From a virus: a stretch of DNA of 39,272 nt. The stretch spans positions 1 to 39,272 of IMG/VR virus record IMGVR_UViG_3300021197_001905; one strand, written 5' to 3'. Below, piece after piece: positions 1-5,967 of this stretch. The stretch's first letter is position 1; each line of letters begins with the position of its first letter. The notes under the pieces are model-generated. The model saw only the letters and a program-made list of their open reading frames with translations. It did no database searches and was not told the DNA's origin. Made by a program: the position numbers and the translations under genes.

Positions 1-46
1 GTTTCAGGCAGGGCCCGGGCGGCGGGCCGGGGCAAGGTTAACGCGT

Positions 47-75
47 AAAAAAAACCCCGGGGCGGAACCCCGGGG
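47..75 (-). terminator. Rho-independent terminator after the 63-aa gene
   Basis: On the minus strand two copies of CCCCGGGG (55-62 and 68-75) form a perfect GC-rich stem around a 5-nt loop, followed by eight T residues (A-run 47-54 on the plus strand). It closes the leftmost leftward operon. Bases 1-46 to its left are very GC rich and hold no recognisable gene. Confidence 0.9.
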
Positions 76-98
76 CGTCGTGTGCGGATCGGATCCGA

Positions 99-290
99 TC
101 AGCTATGGGTATAGCCGTCGGACTCTATCCCAAGCCACATGCCGCACCATGGGACCATGATGCAATCATCGAACGGCGGGCGCTGCGCGGTGCGCCGCCA
201 TGCCAGATAGGACGGCTTAGGGTATTTGTACCAATCCCGATGATAGACGCTGAGCAGGGCGACGCGCTGGGCTCTCGTGAGGGGGCGCAC
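99..290 (-). CDS. Small hypothetical protein (63 aa)
   Basis: Unrecognised small protein rich in Trp, Tyr and Arg, with motifs such as HRDWYKYPKPSYLAWRR and CIMVPWCGMW. I chose the GTG at 290-288 because its G is shared with the TAG stop of the upstream 29-aa gene (TAGTG) and a GGGAG ribosome binding site lies about 9 nt upstream. A longer reading from a TTG at 368 would run across the whole 29-aa gene and is less likely. It is the last gene of a leftward group of three (175 aa, 29 aa, 63 aa) that ends at the terminator at 47-75. Function unknown. Confidence 0.6.
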   Translation of the reverse strand: MRPLTRAQRVALLSVYHRDWYKYPKPSYLAWRRTAQRPPFDDCIMVPWCGMWLGIESDGYTHS

Positions 291-379
291 TAGCAATCTC
301 TCCCGAGTTCTGCCGCGACCCAGACAATGACGAGCGCACCGACGCCCGACAATGCCAATATGATCCAATCGCCTAGCAT
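290..379 (-). CDS. Tiny predicted single-pass membrane protein (29 aa)
   Basis: A short gene lying between two others. It reads MLGDWIILALSGVGALVIVW and then a short polar tail ending in GRDC. Residues 5-23 are almost entirely hydrophobic, giving one predicted membrane helix with an Asp near the N-terminus and a charged C-terminus. Its ATG shares one base with the TGA stop of the upstream 175-aa gene (TGATG), and its TAG stop shares one base with the next GTG start (TAGTG). This two-sided coupling is good evidence of real translation. No holin or spanin is recognisable elsewhere, so a membrane role in lysis or superinfection control is possible, but that is inference from topology alone. Confidence 0.55.
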   Translation of the reverse strand: MLGDWIILALSGVGALVIVWVAAELGRDC

Positions 380-906
380 CAAATCAGGTCCACGCTAGCA
401 ACGAGTTCATCGCGGATCACCTGCCGGGCGGCTTCGGCGGCGGCTTCGCCGGCCCGTTCTTCGATCTCCAGCCAAATCGCGTCGGCGTCGATTACGGCGT
501 CGGCTTCGGATACGGCTTCTTCCACGGTATCCCTAACGTAGTCTCCGATACCTTCAATGCAGGCATCGTCTAGCTCGCGCCGGATCACCGACAGTTCGGC
601 TTTAAGACCGTTCAACTCGTCGTCGAGCCTTTCGACCATGTCGAACTCGTGCGCCGCCGACGTTTGTGCGGCACGCGCGACCGCATTGTAAAGTTCAAGC
701 GCGGCGCTGGTCGTCGGCGACTGCGCATCTTTTTGCAACGCATCCCGCTCGTTCGTGATCTGGGCAAGATGCGCCTCAATTTCCGCGACGGTGCCGGTGC
801 CGAATCCGGCGACGGTAATACGCGTATGATTCCGCATCTCCGGACCAATATCGGCGGCGGGCGTCAGCGGCAGGTCGGCGGTGGTGGTGTCGTTTTCGTC
901 TCTCAT
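379..906 (-). CDS. Hypothetical acidic, Ala/Glu-rich helical protein (175 aa)
   Basis: Unrecognised protein. The N-terminal 25 residues are polar and Thr rich. From about residue 40 the protein is dominated by Ala, Glu, Asp and Arg with heptad-like spacing, predicting long helices or a coiled coil, and the last 60 residues are strongly acidic (stretches such as EEAVSEADAVIDADAIWLEI). The ATG at 906 has an AGGAG site 8 nt upstream. It is the first gene of a short leftward operon with the 29-aa membrane protein and the 63-aa protein. Its leader carries the paired TCGC motif at 949-963, so it probably has its own promoter downstream of the terminator at 979-1003. Confidence 0.7.
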   Translation of the reverse strand: MRDENDTTTADLPLTPAADIGPEMRNHTRITVAGFGTGTVAEIEAHLAQITNERDALQKDAQSPTTSAALELYNAVARAAQTSAAHEFDMVERLDDELNGLKAELSVIRRELDDACIEGIGDYVRDTVEEAVSEADAVIDADAIWLEIEERAGEAAAEAARQVIRDELVASVDLI

Positions 907-948
907 TGTTTCGTCTCCTATGGTCGGGCGGAATTGCCCGCCGCGATA

Positions 949-963
949 CTCGCATAACGTCGC
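949..963 (-). promoter_or_regulatory. Operator-like motif with paired TCGC elements
   Basis: Plus-strand CTCGCATAACGTCGC lies between the terminator at 979-1003 and the start codon at 906. Closely related 15-mers occur at 2213-2227 (CTCGCATAATGTCGC) and in the divergent promoter at 19827-19841 (CTCGCTTAATTTCGC). In all three, two TCGC units are 10 bp apart, one helical turn. I infer a binding site for a phage or host regulator; no clear consensus -10/-35 pair is visible here. Confidence 0.45.
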
Positions 964-978
964 ATATATTACAACAAT

Positions 979-1003
979 AAAAAGGGCGGCCCGAAAGCCG
1001 CCC
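979..1003 (-). terminator. Rho-independent terminator after the DUF932 gene
   Basis: GGGCGGC (984-990) pairs with GCCGCCC (997-1003) around a 6-nt loop. On the minus strand the hairpin is followed by five Ts. It lies 27 nt beyond the stop of the 375-aa gene. Confidence 0.88.
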
Positions 1004-1029
1004 CTTGTCGTCGTTTATGTCGCCGGGTT

Positions 1030-2157
1030 TTAAGCGGACATTAGTTCGAGCGCCGCCTTGTGTGCGCGAGATTTCAACACGCCGCCCGTGCCATCGCCGA
1101 ACAGATTGCTAGCGACGTTGTGCGCGGTGCCGCGATTTTTGACGGGCCGCTGATCGGCCAGCCATGTCACGGTATTTAGTGCGCCCCATACTGTGCCGCG
1201 TGTCGTTACCAGATCGTGACCGGGGTTGATATCGGCGGCGGGCGGGGCCGTGATATCCTCCGGCAGTCCGGCGGCGACGCTGCGCCCGATAGCATCAAGC
1301 CGGGCCGAGACATAGCGGGCCGCGTCGGACTCGTCTTCCTTACCTATCGCGACGAAATCCTGCCCGGTGTAATAGGCAAAGGCTTTCCGGACGCCCTCCG
1401 AATGGATCACGCGCCCGCCGTCGGTGGTTTTTTCCGTGCCGCGCATAACCGCCCGGAAATAATCAAGCGCCTCGCCATCGGTCAAAGCGCGGGCGGCCAT
1501 GGCTTTCGCCGCGCCAACAAAAGACCCGAACGATTCCGCATTTAAACCCAGCGCGGTTTCGACGGCTTCGGGGTCCAGTGCTACGCGGTGATCGTGCCGG
1601 AATATATCCGCCTCTTTTTCGGACATGGCAAACGTGAGCGTATTATTGCAAACAACGCGAGTTTGAACGCTGGCAAACGTGTTAGCGTCGCGGCCCGTAT
1701 GCCGGACGGTAAACAGGGGGCGACTGGTCACGGTGTCCCCGTCGCCAATATCGGCGGACAGTCCCGCCTCCAATTGCACCCAAGCCGCCGCGCCGCCGAA
1801 CAACGCCCCCGCCGTTATGATGTCGTGCCCGTGTTTTGCCCGGATATCGTCAGCTACTTCAAGTATGGCGCGATTTTGCACCGGTTGCCATTGCCCGGCG
1901 ATATAGGGGCCGGTTACGTGTTTATTATCGGTGCGCTCTATATAGAACGAATCCGGAATCGGCGTGCCGTCGGTGCGATGGTTCGGGCGGCACTCGACGG
2001 TGTAGTTTAAACCGGCGGCCTTGGCCCATGTGTCTATAGAAGCGCCCGCCTCTACAGTTTGCGGGTTGGTCTCGGGGGCATGCCATGGGGCGGCGTCGCC
2101 TGCCCGGTAAGCCATCGCAATGGTGCCGTCTGCTTGTGTTGCTAGTTCGTGAGCCAT
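1030..2157 (-). CDS. DUF932 / phage-plasmid-like protein (TIGR03299 type, 375 aa)
   Basis: The whole protein resembles the DUF932 family of phage and plasmid proteins, whose biochemical role is not established. The family look is clear in the N-terminal layout (PWHAPE motif near residues 24-29), the central VQTRVVCNNTLTFAM segment, and the C-terminal WGALNTVTWLADQ and SNLFGDGTGG segments. Family members are usually 250-400 residues, so this is full length. The ATG at 2157 has a GGAG site 10 nt upstream. The gene stands alone between two terminators. Its leader contains an intrinsic terminator only 20 nt before the start codon, so expression may be controlled by attenuation. In related phages such genes sit in early accessory regions. 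Confidence 0.82.
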   Translation of the reverse strand: MAHELATQADGTIAMAYRAGDAAPWHAPETNPQTVEAGASIDTWAKAAGLNYTVECRPNHRTDGTPIPDSFYIERTDNKHVTGPYIAGQWQPVQNRAILEVADDIRAKHGHDIITAGALFGGAAAWVQLEAGLSADIGDGDTVTSRPLFTVRHTGRDANTFASVQTRVVCNNTLTFAMSEKEADIFRHDHRVALDPEAVETALGLNAESFGSFVGAAKAMAARALTDGEALDYFRAVMRGTEKTTDGGRVIHSEGVRKAFAYYTGQDFVAIGKEDESDAARYVSARLDAIGRSVAAGLPEDITAPPAADINPGHDLVTTRGTVWGALNTVTWLADQRPVKNRGTAHNVASNLFGDGTGGVLKSRAHKAALELMSA

Positions 2158-2176
2158 TGGTTTAGTTCTCCATGAT

Positions 2177-2206
2177 AAAAAAAACGGGGCGAGATTACCC
2201 CGCCCC
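2177..2206 (-). terminator. Rho-independent terminator or leader attenuator
   Basis: GGGGCG (2186-2191) pairs with CGCCCC (2201-2206), followed by eight Ts on the minus strand. It ends transcripts from the 241-aa gene. Because it sits between the only nearby promoter-like sequence (TTGACA at 2234-2239) and the DUF932 start at 2157, it could also act as an attenuator. Confidence 0.8.
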
Positions 2207-2212
2207 AGTGTT

Positions 2213-2239
2213 CTCGCATAATGTCGCGTACAGTGTCAA
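2213..2239 (-). promoter_or_regulatory. Operator-like TCGC motif next to a -35-like TTGACA
   Basis: CTCGCATAATGTCGC at 2213-2227 nearly matches the sites at 949-963 and 19827-19841. Seven bases beyond it on the minus-strand upstream side is a perfect TTGACA (2234-2239). No good -10 lies 16-18 bp downstream of that hexamer, so I call this a candidate control site and not a defined promoter. Confidence 0.4.
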
Positions 2240-2248
2240 TGGTTTATT

Positions 2249-2974
2249 TTATGCCGCGTTAACCCGTCCGATATCGCCCGCTATGTGGGGGCGCAAAACG
2301 GTATGCGGTCGCAGTGTTTTGACGAATGCCCGATGCGCGGCGGCGTCGGATTGTTTCGGCTTTTCGCGATTAGATAAGCCGCGCCAGTGTAGCGCGACGT
2401 TTCCGCCGCCCGCGTAACATCCGCCGCGTTCGGCATTGTCTCCGGCTTTTCTTTTCGATGCGCCGTGCGCGGTGAATACAATGAAATAATCACGCTCGGC
2501 GCGAGAACATAATGGACGCCCGCCGCCGCAACTAGCGCAACCGATTCCGGTTTTTTCGTCTGGGCAACGTACGCCCCGGACGCCATGCGCCGTTGTTACC
2601 TTGTCGCTATCGCGCCCGTTCCAATAATCGGCGGGCACAACGACGACGCTGGCATTGCCTAGCGCGGTCTCGTTCGCGGCGGCTTCAAGGGTCGGAGCGG
2701 AATAATTAAAAGTACACTGCGCCCGGCTGCCGGTGTTGCGTTCGGCCCATAAATGCGGGGCGAAATGCGTGAACAAAAACGCCAGCCCGCGTTTTGGTAC
2801 GGAATGCCGAACGGCGGTTTCGTAATCGCGGTCTATCTCGCGGGTTTTAGTTTGCACGGGTTTTAGTGGGCAAGAGTCGGGACACGTTCCGTACATTTCG
2901 CCGGATGCGGCGCGATACGTCACAGCGATTCCGGCGGTTTTTTTGGCGCGACTCGCGGCGGTACAATTAAGCAT
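2249..2974 (-). CDS. Conserved cysteine-rich phage protein, DUF7227-like (241 aa)
   Basis: The protein resembles a conserved phage family I know as DUF7227, of unknown function. Recognisable segments are GTCPDSCPLKP near the N-terminus, VVVVPADYW in the middle, then RCPDEKTGIGCASCGGGRPLC, which carries clustered cysteines able to bind zinc, followed by FTAHG and GGCYAGGGNVALHW. The ATG at 2974 is chosen over an in-frame TTG at 3001 because AAGGGG lies 7 nt upstream and the ATG overlaps the stop of the 50-aa gene by 8 nt. The two genes form a short operon that ends at the terminator at 2177-2206. The family assignment is from memory; the cysteine pattern is directly visible. Confidence 0.68.
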   Translation of the reverse strand: MLNCTAASRAKKTAGIAVTYRAASGEMYGTCPDSCPLKPVQTKTREIDRDYETAVRHSVPKRGLAFLFTHFAPHLWAERNTGSRAQCTFNYSAPTLEAAANETALGNASVVVVPADYWNGRDSDKVTTAHGVRGVRCPDEKTGIGCASCGGGRPLCSRAERDYFIVFTAHGASKRKAGDNAERGGCYAGGGNVALHWRGLSNREKPKQSDAAAHRAFVKTLRPHTVLRPHIAGDIGRVNAA

Positions 2975-3119
2975 TTCTTTTCCCCTTGCGGATGCGTTCA
3001 ATCAACAAGCGTTGCGTTGTGGCGGCGGATGGTTTCGGGTACTGGCCGAACCGGGCCGGGCCGTTTTTCTTCGACCGGGTGCGGTAGCGGTTAACAAATT
3101 TCGAGTAGCTCTTATACAT
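2967..3119 (-). CDS. Small basic protein (50 aa)
   Basis: A 50-residue, very basic protein beginning MYKSYSKFVNRYRTRSKK and ending ERIRKGKRNA. About a third of its residues are Arg or Lys and there is one Pro-rich turn (FGQYPKPS). A GGAGAG site lies 7 nt before the ATG at 3119, and an in-frame ATG at 3134 would add five residues but has a worse site. Its TAA overlaps the next ATG (ATGCTTAA). Nucleic acid binding is possible from charge alone. It follows a palindromic operator-like sequence at 3136-3155. Confidence 0.6.
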   Translation of the reverse strand: MYKSYSKFVNRYRTRSKKNGPARFGQYPKPSAATTQRLLIERIRKGKRNA

Positions 3120-3135
3120 TTGGTTTCTCTCCATG

Positions 3136-3155
3136 GTATGGGTTAACTCCCATAC
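3136..3155. promoter_or_regulatory. Inverted repeat GTATGGG-N6-CCCATAC, operator-like
   Basis: Perfect 7-bp arms flank TTAACT directly upstream of the small basic protein gene. Half-sites recur at 12024-12030 (CCCATAC, inside a promoter spacer) and 7913-7919 (GTATGGG, next to a -10 element). This suggests binding by a dimeric phage regulator; ribbon-helix-helix proteins are encoded nearby. Confidence 0.45.
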
Positions 3156-3165
3156 ATTAGCGCAA

Positions 3166-3192
3166 GAAAAAGCCCGGCGTCAATACCGGGCT
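3166..3192 (-). terminator. Rho-independent terminator after the 70-aa gene
   Basis: AGCCCGG (3171-3177) pairs with CCGGGCT (3186-3192) around an 8-nt loop, with a run of T on the minus strand (A-run 3166-3170). A T-rich tract at 3198-3203 would also allow some function on the plus strand. Confidence 0.85.
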
Positions 3193-3201
3193 CAATCTTT
3201 T

Positions 3202-3414
3202 TTAATTATGAACTATCACACTATGGTCCGGAGGAAACCCGTACGCGCCCTCCGTTGTGTCCACACGGACGCAACCGGAGGTTTCCCAGTTTATCCCAAC
3301 AACCTCCGCCAGTTCGTACTCCAGCGTGGCACTGCTTCGATCAGGGTCAGCGTATCTGTCACCCTCTAGATCAACTTTCATGCCGGGGGTCAGTTGGCGT
3401 ATTAAAATCTCCAT
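3202..3414 (-). CDS. Hypothetical small protein (70 aa)
   Basis: Unrecognised soluble protein with alternating hydrophobic and polar residues (MEILIRQLTPGMKVDLEGD; later ELAEVVGINW and GCVRVDTTEGAYGF), suggesting a small beta-rich fold. A very strong GGGGGAGG site precedes the ATG at 3414. It is the last gene of the TerS-led leftward group, just before the terminator at 3166-3192, and is separated from the 36-aa gene by only 18 nt. No function assigned. Confidence 0.7.
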   Translation of the reverse strand: MEILIRQLTPGMKVDLEGDRYADPDRSSATLEYELAEVVGINWETSGCVRVDTTEGAYGFPPDHSVIVHN

Positions 3415-3432
3415 AAACCGCGCCTCCCCCTG

Positions 3433-3543
3433 TTAATATCGCCGTCGCGTTCGTCGCCGCATCGCACGAGGCGGTTTGGCGTTCGCGTACTTTTTCCAAT
3501 CGGGGCCGTATAACAGGCGACCTAAAAGGCTAAACAGAAACAT
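3433..3543 (-). CDS. Small protein with hydrophobic start and Arg-rich tail (36 aa)
   Basis: Reads MFLFSLLGRLLYGPDWKKYA, then a short Pro/Ala stretch, and ends in an Arg-rich tail (MRRRTRRRY). The ATG at 3543 shares one base with the TAA stop of the upstream 83-aa gene (TAATG), a coupling seen throughout this window. The hydrophobic first 12 residues followed by strong positive charge suggest a membrane-surface or nucleic-acid-associated peptide. No homologue is recognised. The coupling and position inside an operon support it as a real gene. Confidence 0.5.
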   Translation of the reverse strand: MFLFSLLGRLLYGPDWKKYANAKPPRAMRRRTRRRY

Positions 3544-3794
3544 TACGCGGCCTCCGTCTGACGGACAACGGCGCAATCCTCAATATACCGGTCTTGGGTT
3601 TCAACCCAAGTCCGAACTTCATCTCGGTCTTCAAGCAACGCCGCCAAAAGATCACAATGGTCCGCGTCGGGCAAAAGGGTTCCGTACAGGTCAAAAAACG
3701 AAGCGAACCGTTCTTTGTCGTCAGGGTCGGATAAATCGATGATACTGTAAGTTCCCTCTAAATTAAGTTCAGTCACGTCTATTCTAATCTTCAT
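3543..3794 (-). CDS. Hypothetical acidic protein (83 aa)
   Basis: Starts MKIRIDVTELNLEGTYSIID and continues as a Asp/Glu/Leu-rich, probably helical protein (FASFFDLYGTLLPDADHCDL, then LLAALLEDRDEVRTW). The ATG at 3794 has GGAGA upstream at normal spacing; a longer in-frame reading to 3845 would run well into the preceding membrane-protein gene. The start overlaps the stop of the 46-aa membrane protein by 11 nt. No family recognised. The strong negative charge could reflect a DNA mimic or a protein-binding module, but this is speculation. Confidence 0.68.
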   Translation of the reverse strand: MKIRIDVTELNLEGTYSIIDLSDPDDKERFASFFDLYGTLLPDADHCDLLAALLEDRDEVRTWVETQDRYIEDCAVVRQTEAA

Positions 3795-3924
3795 CGCTAA
3801 ATTTCTCCGTGGTTTTGCGATTGATGCAGGATTGAACGAAAGCAATGCCCGCGAATATCACGAATCCCGTCCACGCGATAATCAGATAGTCAACGGCAAA
3901 GCCGGTAATGGCGTCATACTCCAT
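3784..3924 (-). CDS. Small predicted membrane protein (46 aa)
   Basis: Begins MEYDAITGFAVDYLIIAWTG and continues FVIFAGIAFV, giving one predicted membrane helix from about residue 8 to 31, then a polar C-terminus ending in EKFSDED. A GGAGG site lies just upstream of the ATG at 3924, which overlaps the end of the nuclease gene by 11 nt, and its own end overlaps the next gene by 11 nt. The charged tail would be cytoplasmic if the N-terminus is outside. The length and topology would fit a small holin-like or host-takeover protein; no family match is recognised. Confidence 0.6.
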   Translation of the reverse strand: MEYDAITGFAVDYLIIAWTGFVIFAGIAFVQSCINRKTTEKFSDED

Positions 3925-4303
3925 GTCTTAGTTCCTCCGTAAGGTTTATAGACTCGCCGTTTATATGCGACCTTATCGGACATATCAACCCCATAATTTC
4001 GTCCCAGTTATAGGGCGCTTCGACAAACAGGTCTGGCGGGCAGTCGGTGCCTTCCATCCTAACGTCGATAGCCTTAGACGCGTGATAAACTCGAACGATA
4101 TCGGTCTGCTTCGCTTTCGACTGTCGCACCAGTATCCACGCGCTACCGTTCTTGTGCAGGTCCAGCCACGTAACTTGATGCGGCGATAGCTCCACGGCCC
4201 TACCGCCCGTGTGTTTTAGCTCAACAAAATGAAAGAGGCCTAGCTCGTCTTGGATTACGATATCAGGAACCCCGGGCGTCGCCCACGTCTCCAGCCTCGT
4301 CAT
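3914..4303 (-). CDS. PD-(D/E)XK / VRR-NUC-like nuclease (129 aa)
   Basis: A small nuclease-like protein. WATPGVPD (residues 7-14) followed by VELK (27-30) provides the D14 ... E28-x-K30 active-site pattern of the restriction-endonuclease fold, as in VRR-NUC and small Holliday-junction-resolvase-like phage proteins. Residues 39-45 (LSPHQVT) and ILVR match the usual downstream helix and strand. The start chosen is the ATG at 4303; upstream in-frame codons lie inside the terS gene. It overlaps terS by 41 nt. Being next to TerS suggests a role in resolving replication branches before packaging or in recombination. Family assignment is from motif reading; substrate is inferred. Confidence 0.72.
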   Translation of the reverse strand: MTRLETWATPGVPDIVIQDELGLFHFVELKHTGGRAVELSPHQVTWLDLHKNGSAWILVRQSKAKQTDIVRVYHASKAIDVRMEGTDCPPDLFVEAPYNWDEIMGLICPIRSHINGESINLTEELRHGV

Positions 4304-4925
4304 CGTCAGTTTCCGGCTGCTCTTCGATATCCCCTCCTTCATCGTCTTCCACAAGCCGCTCTCGCGCTTTGCTGCGGTTTGCGGAATTGTCCGGCTCTTC
4401 GGGAGTGATGTCGATTGTGATCGGGGCATAGCTTTGTTTTATATCCTCTAAAGCTTTCAGTACTTCGTCCTTCGACATGGAGTCGATTGACCCATGACGA
4501 ATCTCGCTTTTGCTGACGTAGATGTCGCCCTGCGCCTGACCGCGTCGGTACTCGGCTTGGACCGCCGCGCTATAAGCGCCGTTCTGCAACGCCATATCGC
4601 GGATCGTTTGCAGGTCACGCAGGTGCCGTTGATAGGTGACGCCGAATTTAACGTCCAGTTCGTCCCTGTAAGCTCGAATAGCGGCTACAACGTGCGGAGA
4701 GCGGTCAGGGTTGGTAAGTTCGTACGCCCGGCTATGGGCACTGCTGGCAGGGTAGCCCGCGTTTATGGCGGCCTCCCGGAGCGTTATCTGCCCATCCTTA
4801 CTGACCAGTTCTTTGACAAACAGTTCCTGCTTGCGGGTCAGGGTGGTCTTGGTGCTGACCTTTTTCCGGCCCCTCGTTTCAACCCAATCCGGGTCGTCAG
4901 ATTTGCGGACAGTCTTGCGCGGCAT
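4263..4925 (-). CDS. terS: Terminase small subunit
   Basis: The protein resembles small terminase subunits that recognise phage DNA and recruit the packaging motor. Residues 28-60 (LTRKQELFVKELV ... ITLREAAINAGYPASSAHSRA) form a helix-turn-helix-like DNA-binding region typical of the family. A helical oligomerisation region follows (ELDVKFGVTYQRHLRDLQTI ... AVQAEYRRGQAQG), and the C-terminal 60 residues are highly acidic (DDEGGDIEE ... DDDEAGD), as in many TerS proteins. Length (220 aa) is normal. The large subunit is not adjacent and not in the window, which is unusual for terS position. The gene faces away from a repeat-rich non-coding region that could hold its recognition site. Confidence 0.75.
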   Translation of the reverse strand: MPRKTVRKSDDPDWVETRGRKKVSTKTTLTRKQELFVKELVSKDGQITLREAAINAGYPASSAHSRAYELTNPDRSPHVVAAIRAYRDELDVKFGVTYQRHLRDLQTIRDMALQNGAYSAAVQAEYRRGQAQGDIYVSKSEIRHGSIDSMSKDEVLKALEDIKQSYAPITIDITPEEPDNSANRSKARERLVEDDEGGDIEEQPETDDDEAGDVGDARGS

Positions 4926-5247
4926 GGCGGGTATCTTTCAATAGTTAATCCGCACTAGTCTTGCCACAAAACCGCTTATATATATAGGGCCAAAATCAGG
5001 TTTTTTTCGAAAACAAACTGCTCGCGCGGGTCACGTGGAATATTCAATGGAACCCATGGAACCTTTTTGGCTCTCCATGGAACCTCTTTTATCTTTGGTT
5101 CTCAGTGAGTTACGCGAAAAGGTTCCACGGTTCCACGGGTTCCACGCTAAAAATTTTTTTTTCAGAAAAAAATAATTTCAGCCCTATATATATAGGGAGA
5201 ACTAGAACTGATCTCTGAGAAGAACCGTGGGCCGTGATTGGTGGTCT
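4926..5247. other. Repeat-rich non-coding region beside terS: candidate ori, pac site or promoter region
   Basis: This 322-bp stretch has no credible gene. It contains three ATGGAACC copies (5047-5054, 5056-5063, 5077-5084) and, after a 36-bp gap, three copies of the inverse GGTTCCAC (5121-5128, 5129-5136, 5138-5145), so the array as a whole is an inverted structure. A/T-rich tracts follow (5148-5177). A perfect 16-bp palindrome CCCTATATATATAGGG occupies 5182-5197, and a related TATATATATAGGG lies at the left end near 4977-4989. Iterons beside AT-rich DNA are typical of replication origins; the terS neighbour also allows a packaging site. It must also carry the promoter for the terS group. 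Confidence 0.6.
5225..5245. repeat. 21-bp direct repeat, copy 1 (copy 2 at 5539-5559)
   Basis: CCGTGGGCCGTGATTGGTGGT here and CCGTGGGCCGTGATTAGTGGT at 5539-5559 differ at one base. Each copy lies 3-8 nt beyond the stop codon of a leftward gene (73 aa and 133 aa). The repeat may mark a duplicated 3-prime end or a transcript-processing site. Confidence 0.6.
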
Positions 5248-5469
5248 TTATCCCCTAGTGAGAGAAGATATTTCCGTTAGGTAGTTGTGTAGGTATTCCC
5301 CCAAATGCTCGGTTACCTCGGTGTCGTCCAGACCGAAATAAGGCATCTCGTCGTACTCGGCGCTAAACGTCCATGTTTTAGGGCCCGTTTCCTCAAGTTC
5401 ACAAACTTTATGTCGTTTGCCGTTCTTTATTTTAATTAGTTCGTATCTTTCGAGTTCGTATTTTTCCAT
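5248..5469 (-). CDS. Hypothetical acidic protein (73 aa)
   Basis: Unrecognised small protein starting MEKYELERYELIKIKNGKRH, then VCELEETGPKTWTFSAEY and an acidic helical end (YLHNYLTEISSL). The ATG at 5469 has AAGGAG at ideal distance; a longer in-frame reading to 5511 lacks a site. It is preceded by a 96-bp spacer that includes one copy of a 21-bp repeat, and its stop is followed by the other copy. It lies at the end of a transcription unit before the 322-bp non-coding region. No function assigned. Confidence 0.65.
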   Translation of the reverse strand: MEKYELERYELIKIKNGKRHKVCELEETGPKTWTFSAEYDEMPYFGLDDTEVTEHLGEYLHNYLTEISSLTRG

Positions 5470-5565
5470 TGGTTTTCTCCTTATGAAAAGCCCACGTCTC
5501 ATCTCAGGCATCGTTTTAACTCCAACCTGTTAAGAGGCCCGTGGGCCGTGATTAGTGGTTACTGA

Positions 5566-5967
5566 TTAAGCTGCGTTCTCGTTCTTTTCTATCCAGTACG
5601 CGACATCCTCTTCAATGTCGCTAGCTGTCTGGTCCATCCATTCTTCGTGGTCTGGATGGTCTGGATTGATGTCGCCTTTTTTCATTGGCTTGATGGTCCG
5701 TCCTTTACAGAAGAACAACCCTATCGGGGTTGGCCTGTTTTCCGGCGTGGCTTCGTAGGTGAAGCCGCCCAGCGGGCCGCAGTTTAGCGTCTCGCTTGGG
5801 CCGTACATTACCATGACGGCGACGCCGTTTTTGGTGGCTTGGCCCCCGCTGTTTGACGCCGCGTCTTTGATAGCGGTGATCGGGTCGCGGGCCTTGGCCC
5901 AGCCTCCGTAGCTCCCGCCTGTGATGGCAAAGAAGGTACGTCCGTTTTTAAGTGTGTGGTCTGTCAT
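5566..5967 (-). CDS. Hypothetical protein (133 aa)
   Basis: Unrecognised soluble protein. The N-terminal half is Gly rich with beta-strand character (FFAITGGSYGGWAKARD, NGVAVMVMYGP), and the C-terminal half contains DINPDHPDHEEWMDQTASDI followed by an acidic helix. A GGAG site lies 7 nt upstream of the ATG at 5967. It is preceded by a leader of about 170 bp with an A/T-rich segment and a palindrome at 6100-6114, so it probably has its own promoter. No enzymatic motif is evident. Confidence 0.68.
   Translation of the reverse strand: MTDHTLKNGRTFFAITGGSYGGWAKARDPITAIKDAASNSGGQATKNGVAVMVMYGPSETLNCGPLGGFTYEATPENRPTPIGLFFCKGRTIKPMKKGDINPDHPDHEEWMDQTASDIEEDVAYWIEKNENAA

Noticed and set aside
4494-4958. 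154-aa plus-strand frame
   Set aside because: Antisense to terS; no recognisable domain; no promoter or ribosome site.
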